Source of the DNA: Vombatus ursinus
Lineage: Eukaryota > Chordata > Mammalia > Diprotodontia > Vombatidae
Assembly (NCBI RefSeq): GCF_900497805.2
Contig: NW_020954608.1
Coordinates: 14,737,888 to 14,801,887, forward strand
Direction of reading: 5' to 3'
Length of the DNA stretch: 64,000 nucleotides
The notes under the pieces were generated by a model, which had not been told where the DNA came from, searched no databases, and was given only the letters and a program-made list of their open reading frames with translations. This document shows, in pieces, positions 11,415-21,689 of this stretch; position 1 is the stretch's first letter; every line of letters starts with the position of its first letter. A program made the translations under genes and the position numbers.

Positions 11415-11670
11415 ATGATAGTTAATATTTATATAATGCCATAAGGTTTGCAAAGCATTTTTTTTTATGTTATTTCATTTGATTTTCACAGCACCCTCGG
11501 GAAGGCAGTACCATTTTCCATATTCTACAGATGAGGAAATTGGGGCTGAGAGGTCAAGTGATTTGTCGAGGTTCACACAGCTAAGCGAATATCTGAGGCA
11601 GGATTCAAAGTCAGGTCTTCCTGATTCTAAGTCCAATCCTGTAACCATTAGGTCATTTATATCTGCCTCT
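11415..11670 (-). mobile_element. MIR/THER-like SINE, antisense
   Basis: AAGGTTTGCAAAGCATTTTT, TCTACAGATGAGGAAATTGG, GGTTCACACAGCTAAG and GTCAGGTCTTCCTGATTC. The ORF at 11467-11682 is inside it. Confidence 0.8.
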
Positions 11671-11749
11671 GATCAATGTTAATTTTGAAGTTAGTGGTAA
11701 ACATTAAGCCACCTCTGTTTTGAATTTACTCAGATTTCCAGTCCATACA

Positions 11750-13080
11750 CATATGCCTTCCCGGTAAACTGTTGGGACCTAGGAATCCTTAGCTCTTCCA
11801 CATAATGCTTCTGTAATTGAATCCCTATCTCACTCCCCATAGAAGCTTTTCTTCTCTCAATTTCCTCACATCTCTCATTGATGCCTTTCTTAACTAAGAG
11901 GCTCACTTCTTATTTTATGGAGGAAATTGAGGACATTTCACCATGCCCTCCCTTGTCTCCCTGCTCTTAATCTCAAAAACTCTTGATATCATGCCCTATT
12001 CTTTTTTCCTTTAGCCTAGTTTATGACAGTGAAGTGACCCTTCTTCTTAATCTAGCTGTTGTATTTTACACTGCTGACCATTCTGGGCTTTCTTCACACT
12101 ACCTGTCTGACCACTTCTTTGCCACCTCCTTTGTTGGTTAGTCATCCAGATCACACAACCTAAAGAGATGTCTCCCAGACTCTTCTGTCTTTACATGCCT
12201 TTTCTTAGTGACCTGATGAGCTCCTATGCATTTAGTTGTCATTTCTCTGCCAATGACTCTTGGTTCTCCTTCTTTCTTCCCACCTCCTCAGATTCATTTT
12301 TATATCAACAGTTTCTTATTAGGTGTTTCAAACTGCGTGTACTGGAGCTAAATCTAGCAGGTCTAAAACAGAACTCATTTATTCCCTCCCCAAAAACACA
12401 CAGGCAGCCCATCCCTCTTCCAAATTTCTGTATGTCTGTGAAAGGCACCACCATACTTCTAGTCTCCCAGGCTTTTGTAACCTTAATGTTATCCTTAACT
12501 CCTCTCTTTCCCTCCTCCCCACATAGCCATCAAACTGCCAAATCTTGCCAGGGAATTACCCTACTCAAGAATTTCATTGGCTCCCCATTTCCTCTAGGAA
12601 GAAATATAAACTCTTATGTTTGTCTTTTAAAGCCCTTCACAATTCAGCTCCAGCTTGGCTTTCTAGGCTCATGCATATTACATTCCTTCATACACACTAT
12701 AGTCTAGCCAAACTGGCCCACTTATTCTCCCTCACGCATAGCATTCCCTCTCTTTGCCTTTCTACAGTCTCTTGGTCCCTGGAATGCTCTTCTTTGTTTC
12801 TGCATCCCTAGCTTCCCTCAAAGCTCAGATCAAGCACCAACTACTACAGGAGGCCTTTCCTGATCTCTCCCCCAATTGCTAGTAATCTAGCCCCTTTCCC
12901 ATTATCTCTTACTTAATCTATGTATTTACTTTGTATTTTGTATCTTCTTGTGTGTCTCTATGCTGTTACTCCAAAGAGAATGTAAACTTTCTGAAGTACA
13001 AGGACTGTTGGATTTTTGTATCTCTATTCCCAGTACCTAGTACATAGTATGCATTTTATAAATTCTTGTTTGTTGATTGC
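11750..13080 (+). mobile_element. L2 LINE, about 1.3 kb to its 3' end
   Basis: Starts in the L2 ORF2 region that reads like a 'YF..KIEDI' segment (TTTATGGAGGAAATTGAGGA), runs through the RT part, then CTCCCAGGCTTTTGTAACC, AAGCCCTTCACAATTCAGC and CTGGAATGCTCTTC, to the 3' end AGTACCTAGTACATAGTATG. Several internal gaps; the 179-residue ORF at 12168-12707 is a chance reading. Confidence 0.83.
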
Positions 13081-13083
13081 TCT

Positions 13084-13230
13084 GTGTGTGTATGTGTGTG
13101 TGTGTGTGTGTGTGTGTCTGTATGTGTGTCTATATAAATTCTTATTTGTTGATTGGTGTGTGTGTGTCTATATATATATAGACACATGTACATATACATG
13201 CATACATACATATATATATATATATTTCAC
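13084..13230. repeat. (TG)n and (TA/CATA)n microsatellites
   Basis: (TG)n runs at about 13084-13120 and 13156-13167, then (TA)n and ACATACA-type repeats to 13227, with a small duplicated TAAATTCTTATTTGTTGATTG unit between them that repeats the 3' end of the preceding L2. Confidence 0.9.
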
Positions 13231-13239
13231 ATAACTACT

Positions 13240-13395
13240 TTACAAACAGAATCATAGATTTGGAGAAGGAAAGAACCATAGAGAACAATTAGTCCCACCC
13301 TATCCTTTTCAGATGAGAAAACTGAGATCCATAGAGATTAAGTGAGATTTGCCCAAGGTCACATAGATATGAAGTGATAGAGAATTTGAACCCCT
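13240..13395 (-). mobile_element. THER/MIR-like SINE, antisense
   Basis: GAATCATAGATTTGGAGAAG, TCAGATGAGAAAACTGAGAT and TTGCCCAAGGTCACATAG. Confidence 0.75.
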
Positions 13396-13439
13396 GGCCA
13401 AATCTTCCACACCCTTTTGCTTTGCAGAATTAACTCTGA

Positions 13440-14030
13440 CTTGAGCTTACTAGTCTCCTGCCTCTTTACATTCACACAAGCTGTTCTTGATGCCCAGAAT
13501 GCATTCCTCCTTCCTTCCTTTTAGATAGTTTATCTTTCTCCAGGGTTCAAGTTAGGATGCCACTTCTTCTGTTTAGCCTTATTGTCCTTTCCTTCAATAT
13601 TCCTAAAGTAGAAGTTCTTAATCTTGAGTAGTAGAACCTTTTGGAGATCTGGTAAAGCCTATGGACTCCTGAGAATAATGTTTTTAAATTTATAAAGCAA
13701 AATACAAAGAATTTCAAAGGAAACGAATTATATTGAAATTAACTCATCAAAAGGTTTCAAAAATAAGTTCATAGACCTTAATTTAAGTGCCGTTCTTCTA
13801 GAATGTTTTGTCTGGTATCTCCTTTGCCCCAAGCATTCTTTAACTTTGTATTATACATGATTTTGTGTGCCAATCTTTATCTCTCCTCATAATTCCTACC
13901 CCAGTAAAATAGAAATTCGTTGAGGTCAGTTAGTATTTCATTGTCATTATTTATATGATGTTATTGTTTATATTGTTTATATGATGTCTTGTACATAATA
14001 GGTGCAAAAGTGCTTATTAGTCTGTTTTTT
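13440..14030 (+). mobile_element. L2 LINE 3' part, split by a DNA element
   Basis: GATGCCCAGAATGCATTCCT and GGTTCAAGTTAGGATGCCAC on the left, CAGTAAAATAGAAATTCGTT and TAATAGGTGCAAAAGTGC on the right follow the L2 order; interrupted at 13612-13800. Confidence 0.6.
13612..13800 (+). mobile_element. Short hAT/MER5-like DNA transposon relic
   Basis: Ends are loosely inverted: AGAAGTTCTTAATC at the left and, reversed, AGAAGAACGGCACTTAAA at the right. The interior AGAATAATGTTTTTAAAT and AAATACAAAGAATTTCAAAG recurs at 33.3 kb, so it is a dispersed family. The hAT-like assignment rests on the CAGnGATTCTTAA-type end of the second copy. Confidence 0.55.
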
Positions 14031-14794
14031 AATTGAAATATTCAGTTCAACAAATTTATTATTTCATGAAGTTGGCATAAAACTAGCCCTGTAATAAGTA
14101 CAACAGGTCTGAAAAAGTAATCTTTGGGCAACAATAGCAAGATAATGTATCTTAAGAAGCAGAGATACAAATTCTTGCAATTAATGACAGTTTTGTATAT
14201 AGTTGAATAGGCTGAGGTCAAATAATGGCTTTTTATCTCTAATATGCACAGCCTTTAACATCCATATATGTCATCATTGGCATGACATCTTTGAAAGAAT
14301 TTCAACTTGGCTAATTAAAAGTGTACACTGTTAGTGGAAAATATTACTACACTTTTTATTTTGCCATTTGTATAGCTTGTGACAATCTATTTTAATATGC
14401 TTTTTTTTCCTTTTTGGACTGTCTTGCTTATGGAAGTTATATAGAAAAGTTGTTAGTATTATTTTTTCCTGAAGTAGTAATTCAATTTTTTTTTTTTAAG
14501 CTGTGAATCTGAAGTAGCTTTTCTTTTTAGTTAAAGGGAATTTCTGGAGGAGTAGGATTTTGTGCTTTGTAGTTTTAAATGTTTTCCTACTGTTATGTGA
14601 CTTCTTAGTTCAAGTACTTAAATAATTTTTCATGGACTGGCTTTATAAAATATGCCTTAATCTTGATATATGTTCATATATTCTAAATGTTGTGACTTAT
14701 GAGTCTCAGTGATATGAGGGAATATCTAATGGGAAGATAGGAAAATTAGTTCCACTTTAGTTCCAGGTGATTTATTATATATAGTATTGTAATA
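14031..14794. other. AT-rich intronic stretch, nothing recognised
   Basis: No repeat, exon or RNA gene recognised. Confidence 0.5.
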
Positions 14795-14972
14795 ATCCAC
14801 CTGAACTTGAAGTCATAGGGCCTGAGCTTAAATGCTAGCTATGATGCTATCTGTGTGACCTTAGAAAAGGGACTTAACTTTCGTGGGGCTTAGTTTACTC
14901 ATCTCTAAAATGTTAGAGGACTGGACTAATTGACCTCTAAGGTCACCTAAAGTTTTCTATTTATGATCCTAA
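14795..14972 (+). mobile_element. MIR
   Basis: GCTATCTGTGTGACCTTAGA, GTTTACTCATCTCTAAAATG and TGACCTCTAAGGTCACCTAA. Confidence 0.78.
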
Positions 14973-15014
14973 TACTTACTGAAATTATTTGATGAAAAGA
15001 ATACTCTTACTCTT

Positions 15015-15300
15015 TCAGGGAGAAACTTCTGGTTATTAAAGGAATTTAGCAGTTTCCTAAAGGTAGTCTAGCTTGCCCTCATTCAGTCTTGGGCCCAGCT
15101 GATGATCCATTTGCTGTCTGTCCCAGATGATGAAGTTGTACTGTTGGAGGCATTCTTTGGATTATCCCCCAAACTGGATCGCATTGTCTAAACAATTCTT
15201 TATCTCCTTGATTTTTTTTCATGTGGTTTGTTAGACCAAACTCTACTGATTGATTATGCATCTTCTTTAGGAGAGTAATAAAGTCAGTACACTATCAACT
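15015..15300 (-). mobile_element. RTE-clade LINE fragment (RT domain), antisense
   Basis: On the minus strand, 15079-15261 stays open and includes GLTNHMKK and LHHLGQT. These resemble the VGLKINMKKTK and YVYLGQT motifs that follow the FADD box in RTE reverse transcriptases. The assignment is by these short motifs only; a marsupial RTE would fit the RTE-type SINE tails elsewhere in the window. Confidence 0.5.
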
Positions 15301-15959
15301 GCAAATAGGAACACTGAGCATCTGAAGGGCTACAACACTTAAGGAAATTTCTCTTAAATTCATATTATGTGCTGTTCTTTCTAAAGGCTAAGATTTTATA
15401 AAATTTTTATACAGTAAGTTTTAGTAGTTGTGAATATCAAGTATAACATTAAATTATGTGGTGTTTTAAAACATCCCTATCCTCACCCCAAATGTCTGGG
15501 TAGGTTAAGCATATTTTATATTTTTAGTAGATCATACACTAAAACTTTGATTCTCTTGGATAATTTTTCCTTTTCTAGAATCAACCTCAGATTTTGAGAT
15601 TCTATCATAAAAAGATTGTTTACATGTACTTTAGACCAATACTGCTGCTTCTTCAGTTATCAGCACTTGCCTCATCAAAAGTCAGAATGGTGAAGGATAT
15701 TGGCAAGGGAACATACCATTAGTGTGATTTATTAATTTTATGTTTAAAGTTAGTCCCTTGAGAAAAAAAGAAATGTTAAAGTTTTACATAGTTTCAACAT
15801 GTAAATAAAAGAAAAAGGGAAAACGAGACCAAGGTACTTCAGCTTGCATTTAAAAAATTATGTAGTCTTGGAGGAAGATGGACTTATTTGGGGAATAGCC
15901 ACAAAGTTGTTTTTGTTTTACTTTTAAAGCATGTTGCATAACAGTGTGTCATAAGCCTT
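15301..15959. other. Intronic stretch, nothing recognised
   Basis: AT-rich; the first 50 bases may still belong to the RTE fragment. Nothing else recognised. Confidence 0.45.
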
Positions 15960-16088
15960 GTGAGGTTTAATAAGTCCAAGGATTATTAGTTTGATTTTAC
16001 AGATATGAGGAAACCAAGGTTCTGAAACCAAGGTCTCACAATTAGTACATAGTAGAGGCAGGATGTGAATCCAGGTCTCCTGAACTTT
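15960..16088 (-). mobile_element. MIR/THER-like SINE, antisense
   Basis: TTTTACAGATATGAGGAAAC, AAGGTCTCACAATTAGTAC and TGAATCCAGGTCTCCTGAAC, with a nine-T run at the right. Confidence 0.7.
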
Positions 16089-16149
16089 TTTTTTTATACA
16101 CTCTCTATCATGATGATTTTATACCTTCTCATCATATTAAAACTTTTTT

Positions 16150-16567
16150 GACTTTGAGTTTTAGGCATTCTGTTTTCGAGGGGCTTGTAGTGATTCAGTT
16201 TGAAATTTGGCAAGAAAGCTCTGGGAGATGAGAAATACTTGGCAGTCATCTGCCTAGAGGTGATACATGAAGCCATGGGAGTGTATGAGATTGTTAAGGG
16301 TAGAGAAAATATAAAGAGAGGATGAGAGGAGCAGAGCAAGAACCAATGTCTTCAGTGGTAAGTAGAGGATGAGGCTTGCAAAGGAGATGAAGAAGTGGCC
16401 ACATGAGTATGAAGAGAATCAGGTGAAGAAAATGTTGTAGAAACAAAGAAGATTGTTACAAAGGAAAGTGGTGTCACAGGTGTCAATTACAGAAGGGTCA
16501 AGGAGGCTAACGACTGAAAAAAGGACATATTATTTGATAATAAAGAGGAGGTGTTCAATGACCTTTG
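16150..16567 (-). mobile_element. L2 LINE ORF fragment, antisense
   Basis: GCAGTCATCTGCCTAGAGGT, AAGCCATGGGAGTGTATGAG and TTCAATGACCTTTGAAAGAG match the antisense of the middle of the L2 ORF. Cut at its right end by the L1 insertion whose target duplication starts at 16568. Confidence 0.65.
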
Positions 16568-17911
16568 AAAGAGCCATGTTTCCTTTTGAAGATGGACAGG
16601 GTTAAAGGAGAGAGCAGGATAAATAGGGAGGAAAAATAGGTTGGAGGGAAATGTATAGTAATCATTACTGTGAAAACTTTTTTCCCACAGGTTTCTCTGA
16701 TAAAAACCTCATTTGTTAAATATATAGAGAACTGAGTCAAATCTACAAAAATAGGAGCCATTCCCCAATTGATAAATGGTCAGAAGATATGAACAGGCAG
16801 TTTTCAGACAAAGTATTCAAAGTTATCTAGAGCCATACAAAAAAAATGCTCAAATCACTATTGTTTAGAGAAAGGCAAATTAAAACAACACCCCACACCT
16901 ATCAGATTGGCTAATATACAGGAAAAAAATGACATGTTGGAGGGGATATAGGAAAATTGAGAAACTAATGCAGATGAAATTGTGAACTGATCCAGCCGTT
17001 CAGCACCATTACCCCCTCTGTTATCACTGTCTTCAATTCTTTTTGCTGTTTATTGGCTGCTTCCCTGCTACCTACTAACATATCTCTTTTGTGGCTAATC
17101 TCTTTGAGAAGGCTGTCTCCAGACAGTCTGTATATGGATGGTATCAAAGACTGCAGCCGTTTTCAAACTATGCCAATAGGGCTATAAAACCATTCAATAC
17201 CACTACTAGATAGTGTATCCCAGACACCCCTCCTCACCCCCCCCCAAAAAAAAACTAAAAGGGAAAGGACCTATATGTACAAAAATATTTGTAGGAGCTC
17301 TTTTAGTGGTGGCAGAGAATTGGAAATTGAGGGGATGCTCGTCATTTGGAGAATGACCGAACATGTTGTGGTATGTGATTGTGATAGAATACTATTATAC
17401 CATAAGAAATGATGAGCAGGCAGACTTCAGAAAAACCTGGATGGACTTACATGAACTGATGCAAAGTGAAATGAGCAGAACCAAGAGAACATTTTACAGA
17501 GTAAGAGCAATATTGTACAATGATCAACTGTGAATGTCTTAGGTGTTCTCAGCAATACAATGAACCAAGACATTTCCCAAGGACTTAGGATGAAAAATGC
17601 TGTCTGTCTGCAGAGAAAGAACTGATAGTCTGAATGCAGATGGAAGCATACTTTTTTAAACTTTATTTTTCTTTTTTTCCTTTTTTTGTCTGTTTTCTTT
17701 CAGAGTGTGACTAATATGGAAATGTTTTGCATGACTGCATATGTGTAACCTATATCAAATTGCTTGCCTTCTCATGGGTAGGGGGAGAAGGAGAAAACTG
17801 GAAATTCAGAATTTAAAAAAAAAGAATACTAAAAATTGTTTTTACTTGTAATTGGGGAAAATAAAATATTAAATATTATCATTATTATTAATTTTTAAAG
17901 AGCCATGTTTC
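16568..17911 (+). mobile_element. Rearranged LINE-1 (subfamily B) with 15-bp target duplication
   Basis: AAAGAGCCATGTTTC flanks the insertion at 16568-16582 and 17897-17911, a perfect 15-bp duplication. Inside, 16583-16674 resembles the region before and at the start of ORF2 (GGGAAATGTATAGTAATCAT then ACTGTGAA). At about 16675 it jumps to the far C-terminal part of ORF2 (CTGATAAAAACCTCATTTG) and runs to the 3' tail AAAATAAAATATTAAAT. Nearly all of ORF2 is therefore missing inside a single insertion. A 153-bp foreign segment sits at 17001-17153. Confidence 0.85.
17001..17153 (+). mobile_element. L2-derived segment inserted in the L1, hAT-like boundaries
   Basis: Flanked by CAGCCGTT at 16993-17000 and 17154-17161 (8 bp). 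The segment starts CAG and ends CTG, and an 8-bp duplication with CAG..CTG ends is the hAT pattern. Its interior is an internal piece of L2 ORF2 (GCTGTTTATTGGCTGCTTCC, GAGAAGGCTGTCTCCA) that is very close to 22424-22538 in this window, with about six differences over some 108 bases. No clear terminal inverted repeat is seen beyond the three end bases. Confidence 0.6.
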
Positions 17912-18100
17912 AATAAAATGGTACGGTGGAATACTGGTTCTGGATTCAGGACTTGGGTTCAATTTCCACCTGATATTTATTCTCTGTGTGACCTTGGGAA
18001 AATCATTTACTTTCTATGTGCCTGGTTTTCTTCATCTGTACAATGATGGGGTTAGACTATATGACTTGTGCAGGTGTGTTCCAGCTCTAGTTCTATAATC
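17912..18100 (+). mobile_element. MIR
   Basis: TTCTCTGTGTGACCTTGGGA, GTTTTCTTCATCTGTACAAT and TGTTCCAGCTCTAGTTCTAT. Confidence 0.8.
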
Positions 18101-18149
18101 TCATGAAAACCAATTGCAAGGAACTGGAGACTTTGAGTGGTGAGGCAAG

Positions 18150-18360
18150 TAAAATAATAGGCTCCTTTTTAGTCAGGAGAAACCTGGGTCCACTTCTACC
18201 TTTGACTTTAGCTTTTTGGCTATTGACTAGTCATTTATCTTCTTTGACCTCAGTTTACTTACTTGTAAAAAGATTACACTACATAGATTAGTTACTCTTA
18301 CAGGGCTGTTAGGATTAAATGAGATGGTGCAAATAAAGCACATTGAAGTACCTAAAATTG
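18150..18360 (+). mobile_element. MIR
   Basis: GGAGAAACCTGGGTCCACTT, TTTGACCTCAGTTTACTTAC and GGGCTGTTAGGATTAAATGA. A second MIR directly after the first. Confidence 0.75.
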
Positions 18361-19006
18361 ACACGTAAATGTGAATTTGTAAGGGGGGAGAGAGGAAGGT
18401 AGCAATATTAATGAAGATGCAGCATTGACTCAGAAGAAAACACAAAATGTAAACTAGTACCAATGTAAGTGTTTAAACTTGGGAGGGACATGAAACTCGG
18501 GTACCAAAGGAGACAAAGAATGATAACGTTTATTGAATGACTTATCGTCTGGGAAATATATCTCTGTAGTTGAGTTATTTTGCCAAATAGGCTTTTCTGA
18601 GGCTGTCATATATAAAATTGTTTCTGTGTAACATGTAACCTACGTAGACAATTGGGAACATGACTCTCGGACTTACCACTCTTGCTCCTTAAGAAGAAAT
18701 GGTTTCATAGCTCTGAACCAACTGCCCCCCCTTTCATATATACATTTACAGAGAGAGAAGGCATTTAAAATGTTACATAGAATTAGTAACTTGATCCATC
18801 TGTCATTTTGTATTAGTATGCATTATCTTGAATTTTGTTTGGCAAACCCCCTTTTTTCATACGTATTCACTTTTTTGCCTCTGAGATTTAGAGAATTCTT
18901 GCTTTATGGCAAAATAGTTGCTGTTTACCAATATATACTTTTTGGTCCATGGAGAGAATCATAGGGATAAAGAGAAGAGATACACCCTGTGTTCTCTTGA
19001 TTTGGG
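18361..19006. other. Intronic stretch, nothing recognised
   Basis: No repeat or exon recognised. Confidence 0.5.
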
Positions 19007-19039
19007 ATGGTGGTGGTGGTGGTGGTGGTGGTGGTGGTG
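19007..19039. repeat. (TGG)11 trinucleotide repeat
   Basis: Eleven uninterrupted TGG units; it produces poly-Trp or, on the other strand, poly-His in random ORFs that are not genes. Confidence 0.95.
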
Positions 19040-19206
19040 CGGTTCTTTCTGCCATCTTGTGGTTAAGCTGGGGATCTTAATGTTCATTTTACTTCCCACC
19101 CTCCATTCTCCCCATCCCATTGCTTCTCTTTTATTTCCTTTCAAAATTCTCAGTTAATTTTTTTTAATTTAATTTACCCAACATAGACACTCAGATAATG
19201 AAAAGT

Positions 19207-19235
19207 TGTGTGTGTGTGTGTGTAGAGAGAGAGAT
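19207..19235. repeat. (GT)n(AG)n microsatellite
   Basis: (GT)8 followed by (AG)5. Confidence 0.9.
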
Positions 19236-20559
19236 GAAGCTTCAGTTCTAGGTAAACACTGCAAACCCTTTTAGTTTTGTCTTTAGTTTCATCAAGAATG
19301 TATCTTAAATTTCACAGTGCCCTCGTTTAAAAAAGGTGGGGAGGAAATTCTAAAGTCTTAAGAAGATAAAAATTATTTCTGTAGAACTGTATCATCAGTA
19401 GTACTTTATAAAGAACTTGTCAGTTTTGATAAACAAATTGGCACATTTAATTAAAACAGTATATTGCATGCAGTTGGGGCCCTGGGGTATTGAATTGTTG
19501 GCCTCCCCACCCAAAACAAACTAACTGCAACATATTAAGAGGTAAATGAAAGATCTGATTTGCAGAATTTAAAGGGGGTAGAACTCAATAAGCTTCTCAT
19601 TTTAATAATATTAGAAAATGGCTTTTCCATGAGGACAGTTTTTTTTTTCCCCCGTCTTGGGGGAGGAATAGGAGAATCTGGATGAAACTTGTGATGAGCA
19701 GTCATTGCATTTATTGGAAGCAGAGCTTGATGTAAGCTTCTCTTCTCATTAGTTATGTATGAAAATGATTATGTAGGCTGCAGTAGATGATACTGCCTTA
19801 CTTTATTAGTTTGAGTATAGGCCACATCCCTAAAATGACAACTCTGAGAAGAGAAAGCATGGGTGTACTCTGCAAAAAAAATTACACTTAATTGCCACAT
19901 GAAATACATTTATAATAAAAGGGCTAATTTTTTTCAACATTTCTGTGAGTTTAAATATATATATATTTCTTTTTTAAAATTACTATTTTCTTCACCTTCA
20001 TTTTGTTTTCATTTTCTTAAGAACTCTATCGTAAATGACACTCAGTGTTTTGTGCAAGACATACTTGAGTTAGGGGAGGAAGAAAAGCCTATATTCAGAC
20101 CAATAGGTCATTCTCTACTTCTCTGCATTCTCTCCTTGCTTTTGTGTACTTCAACAAGATATGAAGTTTAAGCAGCTTGTTAAAATATCCTTTAAGACTT
20201 TTTTTTAAAATTAAAAACATGGGGAAATAATATCTTTTTTGACTTGTTTGGTTTAGTGATACCCAGTATTTTTTTTACTATAATCAGAAAAGGTAGATAT
20301 GACTTCTTCATGGTATTTAATAATTACACAAAATATTTGTGTACTTATTAATAAATGGCTTGTCATTTTATTGCAGTTGTAGTCCTTAATTGAATCAACT
20401 TAAGTCGCTCCCTTGGTGCAGTGTGTCCTGTAGCACTCTGCTTATGAATGATGATACTTAATATTTGAACTGATACAGAGTACTCCTGAAACATTCTAAA
20501 ACAAGTTTCTTTTTTTGATGATTTATAATGTCACCTTCAATTTAAAACAATGGTGTTCA
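19236..20559. other. AT-rich intronic stretch, nothing recognised
   Basis: The longest stretch of intron 1 without a recognised repeat. The ORF at 19863-20171 has no family resemblance and no splice or start context that would support it. Confidence 0.45.
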
Positions 20560-20700
20560 AGGAATTTTAGAATCAGAATTTTCAAGTCAGAAAGGATCTT
20601 TGTCATCAGATTTATCCTTTTCAGTTTTCTACATGAAGAACTTGAGGCTGAAAGAGAATAAAATTAGTTAAGTCTTAGAGCTACTTGGTAGCAGAGGTAA
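20560..20700 (-). mobile_element. THER/MIR-like SINE, antisense
   Basis: TTTAGAATCAGAATTTTCAA, CTACATGAAGAACTTGAGGC and AGAGCTACTTGGTAGCAGAG. Confidence 0.65.
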
Positions 20701-21155
20701 AGGAAAATTGTATGCATAAGTGCTTTTCTGTATCAATTGTATAAAAATTAGACACAGATTATTGATCATACTTTGTGTAACTTTAGAGCTTTGAATTTAA
20801 ATGAAAGCCTTTAAGACTCTTTCAGACAAACATGAAAATCTTATTTTTTTTCAATAGAATAATTTAAATTTAAATTTTACATTTATAGTCATTGATTCTT
20901 GTCAGTTACCTGGAACTGGAATAAATTATGTGCTGTACTTCCATGTGATGATTTCTTTCAGATGCCTTAGGAAACAGAGAAAAGAGATTGAGAGAAAATG
21001 TTTTCAAATCTATTATTTTCTATTTTTGCTATTAAACCTTTTAACATCTAATTCTCAAAGCATAATCACAGGATCTCGGACTGAGAGGTGAAAGGGACCA
21101 TATGGTAATCCATTCTGACCTACTCATGTAAGGAAACAGGTCCCTAGAGAAATGG

Positions 21156-21398
21156 ATTAGGTAGCTAAGTGGCTTAGTGAATAGATTGCTAGGCCTAGAG
21201 TCAGAAAGACCTGAGTTCAAATGTGGCCTCAGATGCTTACTAGCTATGTCATCCTGCGCAAGTCACTTAACCCTGTTTGCTTCAGTTTCCTCATCTTTAA
21301 AATGAGCAGGAGAAGGAAATGGCTTTGCCAAGAAAACGCCAAATGGGGTCATGAAGAGTTGGATACCACTGAAACAACTGACCAACAACAATAACAAA
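21156..21398 (+). mobile_element. SINE with RTE/BovB-like tail
   Basis: tRNA-like head TAGCTAAGTGGCTTAGTG, core AGCTATGTCATCCTGCGCAA, then the RTE-type tail AAATGGGGTCATGAAGAGTT and ACTGAAACAACTGACCAACA. Flanked by AGAGAAATGG at 21146-21155 and 21399-21408. Confidence 0.88.
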
Positions 21399-21408
21399 AG
21401 AGAAATGG

Positions 21409-21573
21409 TGAGGGCAGCTAGGTGGCGCAGCGGATAGAGCACTGGCCCTGGATTCAGGAGGACCTGAGTTCAAATTTGACCTCAGACACATAACACTTAC
21501 TAGCTGGGTGACCCTGGGCAAGTCACTTAACCCCATTCCCCTCCCCACCCACCCCACCCCCGCCCCAAAAGAG
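21409..21573 (+). mobile_element. tRNA-headed CORE-SINE inserted at the same target
   Basis: GGGCAGCTAGGTGGCGCAGC head, TTACTAGCTGGGTGACCCTG core, CCCC-rich tail with CCAAAA. Flanked by AGAGAAATGG at 21399-21408 and 21574-21583, the same 10-mer used by the SINE before it. Confidence 0.92.
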
Positions 21574-21689
21574 AGAGAAATGGCCTTCCCCAAAAAGTTT
21601 TCCATGTAGCAAGCAGCACAGCCAAGCTCCAAACCCAGGTCATTTAACTGTAGTTCTTCCACTGAACTTCTCTTCCTCATGTGAAATGA

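Larger units (their letters stand above)
21066..21675 (-). mobile_element. THER/MIR-like SINE split by two younger SINEs
   Basis: Left part 21066-21155 (GGAAACAGGTCCCTAGAGAA), right part 21574-21675 (CCAAACCCAGGTCATTTAAC). The two parts become continuous when the inserts at 21156-21398 and 21409-21573 are removed. Confidence 0.75.

Noticed and set aside
12168-12707. 179-codon ORF, the longest in the window
   Set aside because: Lies wholly inside a pyrimidine-rich L2 copy; composition explains the open frame and it is not in the L2 coding frame along its length.
18918-19157. ORFs with poly-Trp or poly-His runs
   Set aside because: Product of the (TGG)11 microsatellite.
21411-21480. tRNA gene
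   Set aside because: The tRNA-like head with A/B-box resemblance belongs to the SINE; the same head recurs at many sites with SINE tails and no cloverleaf is completed.
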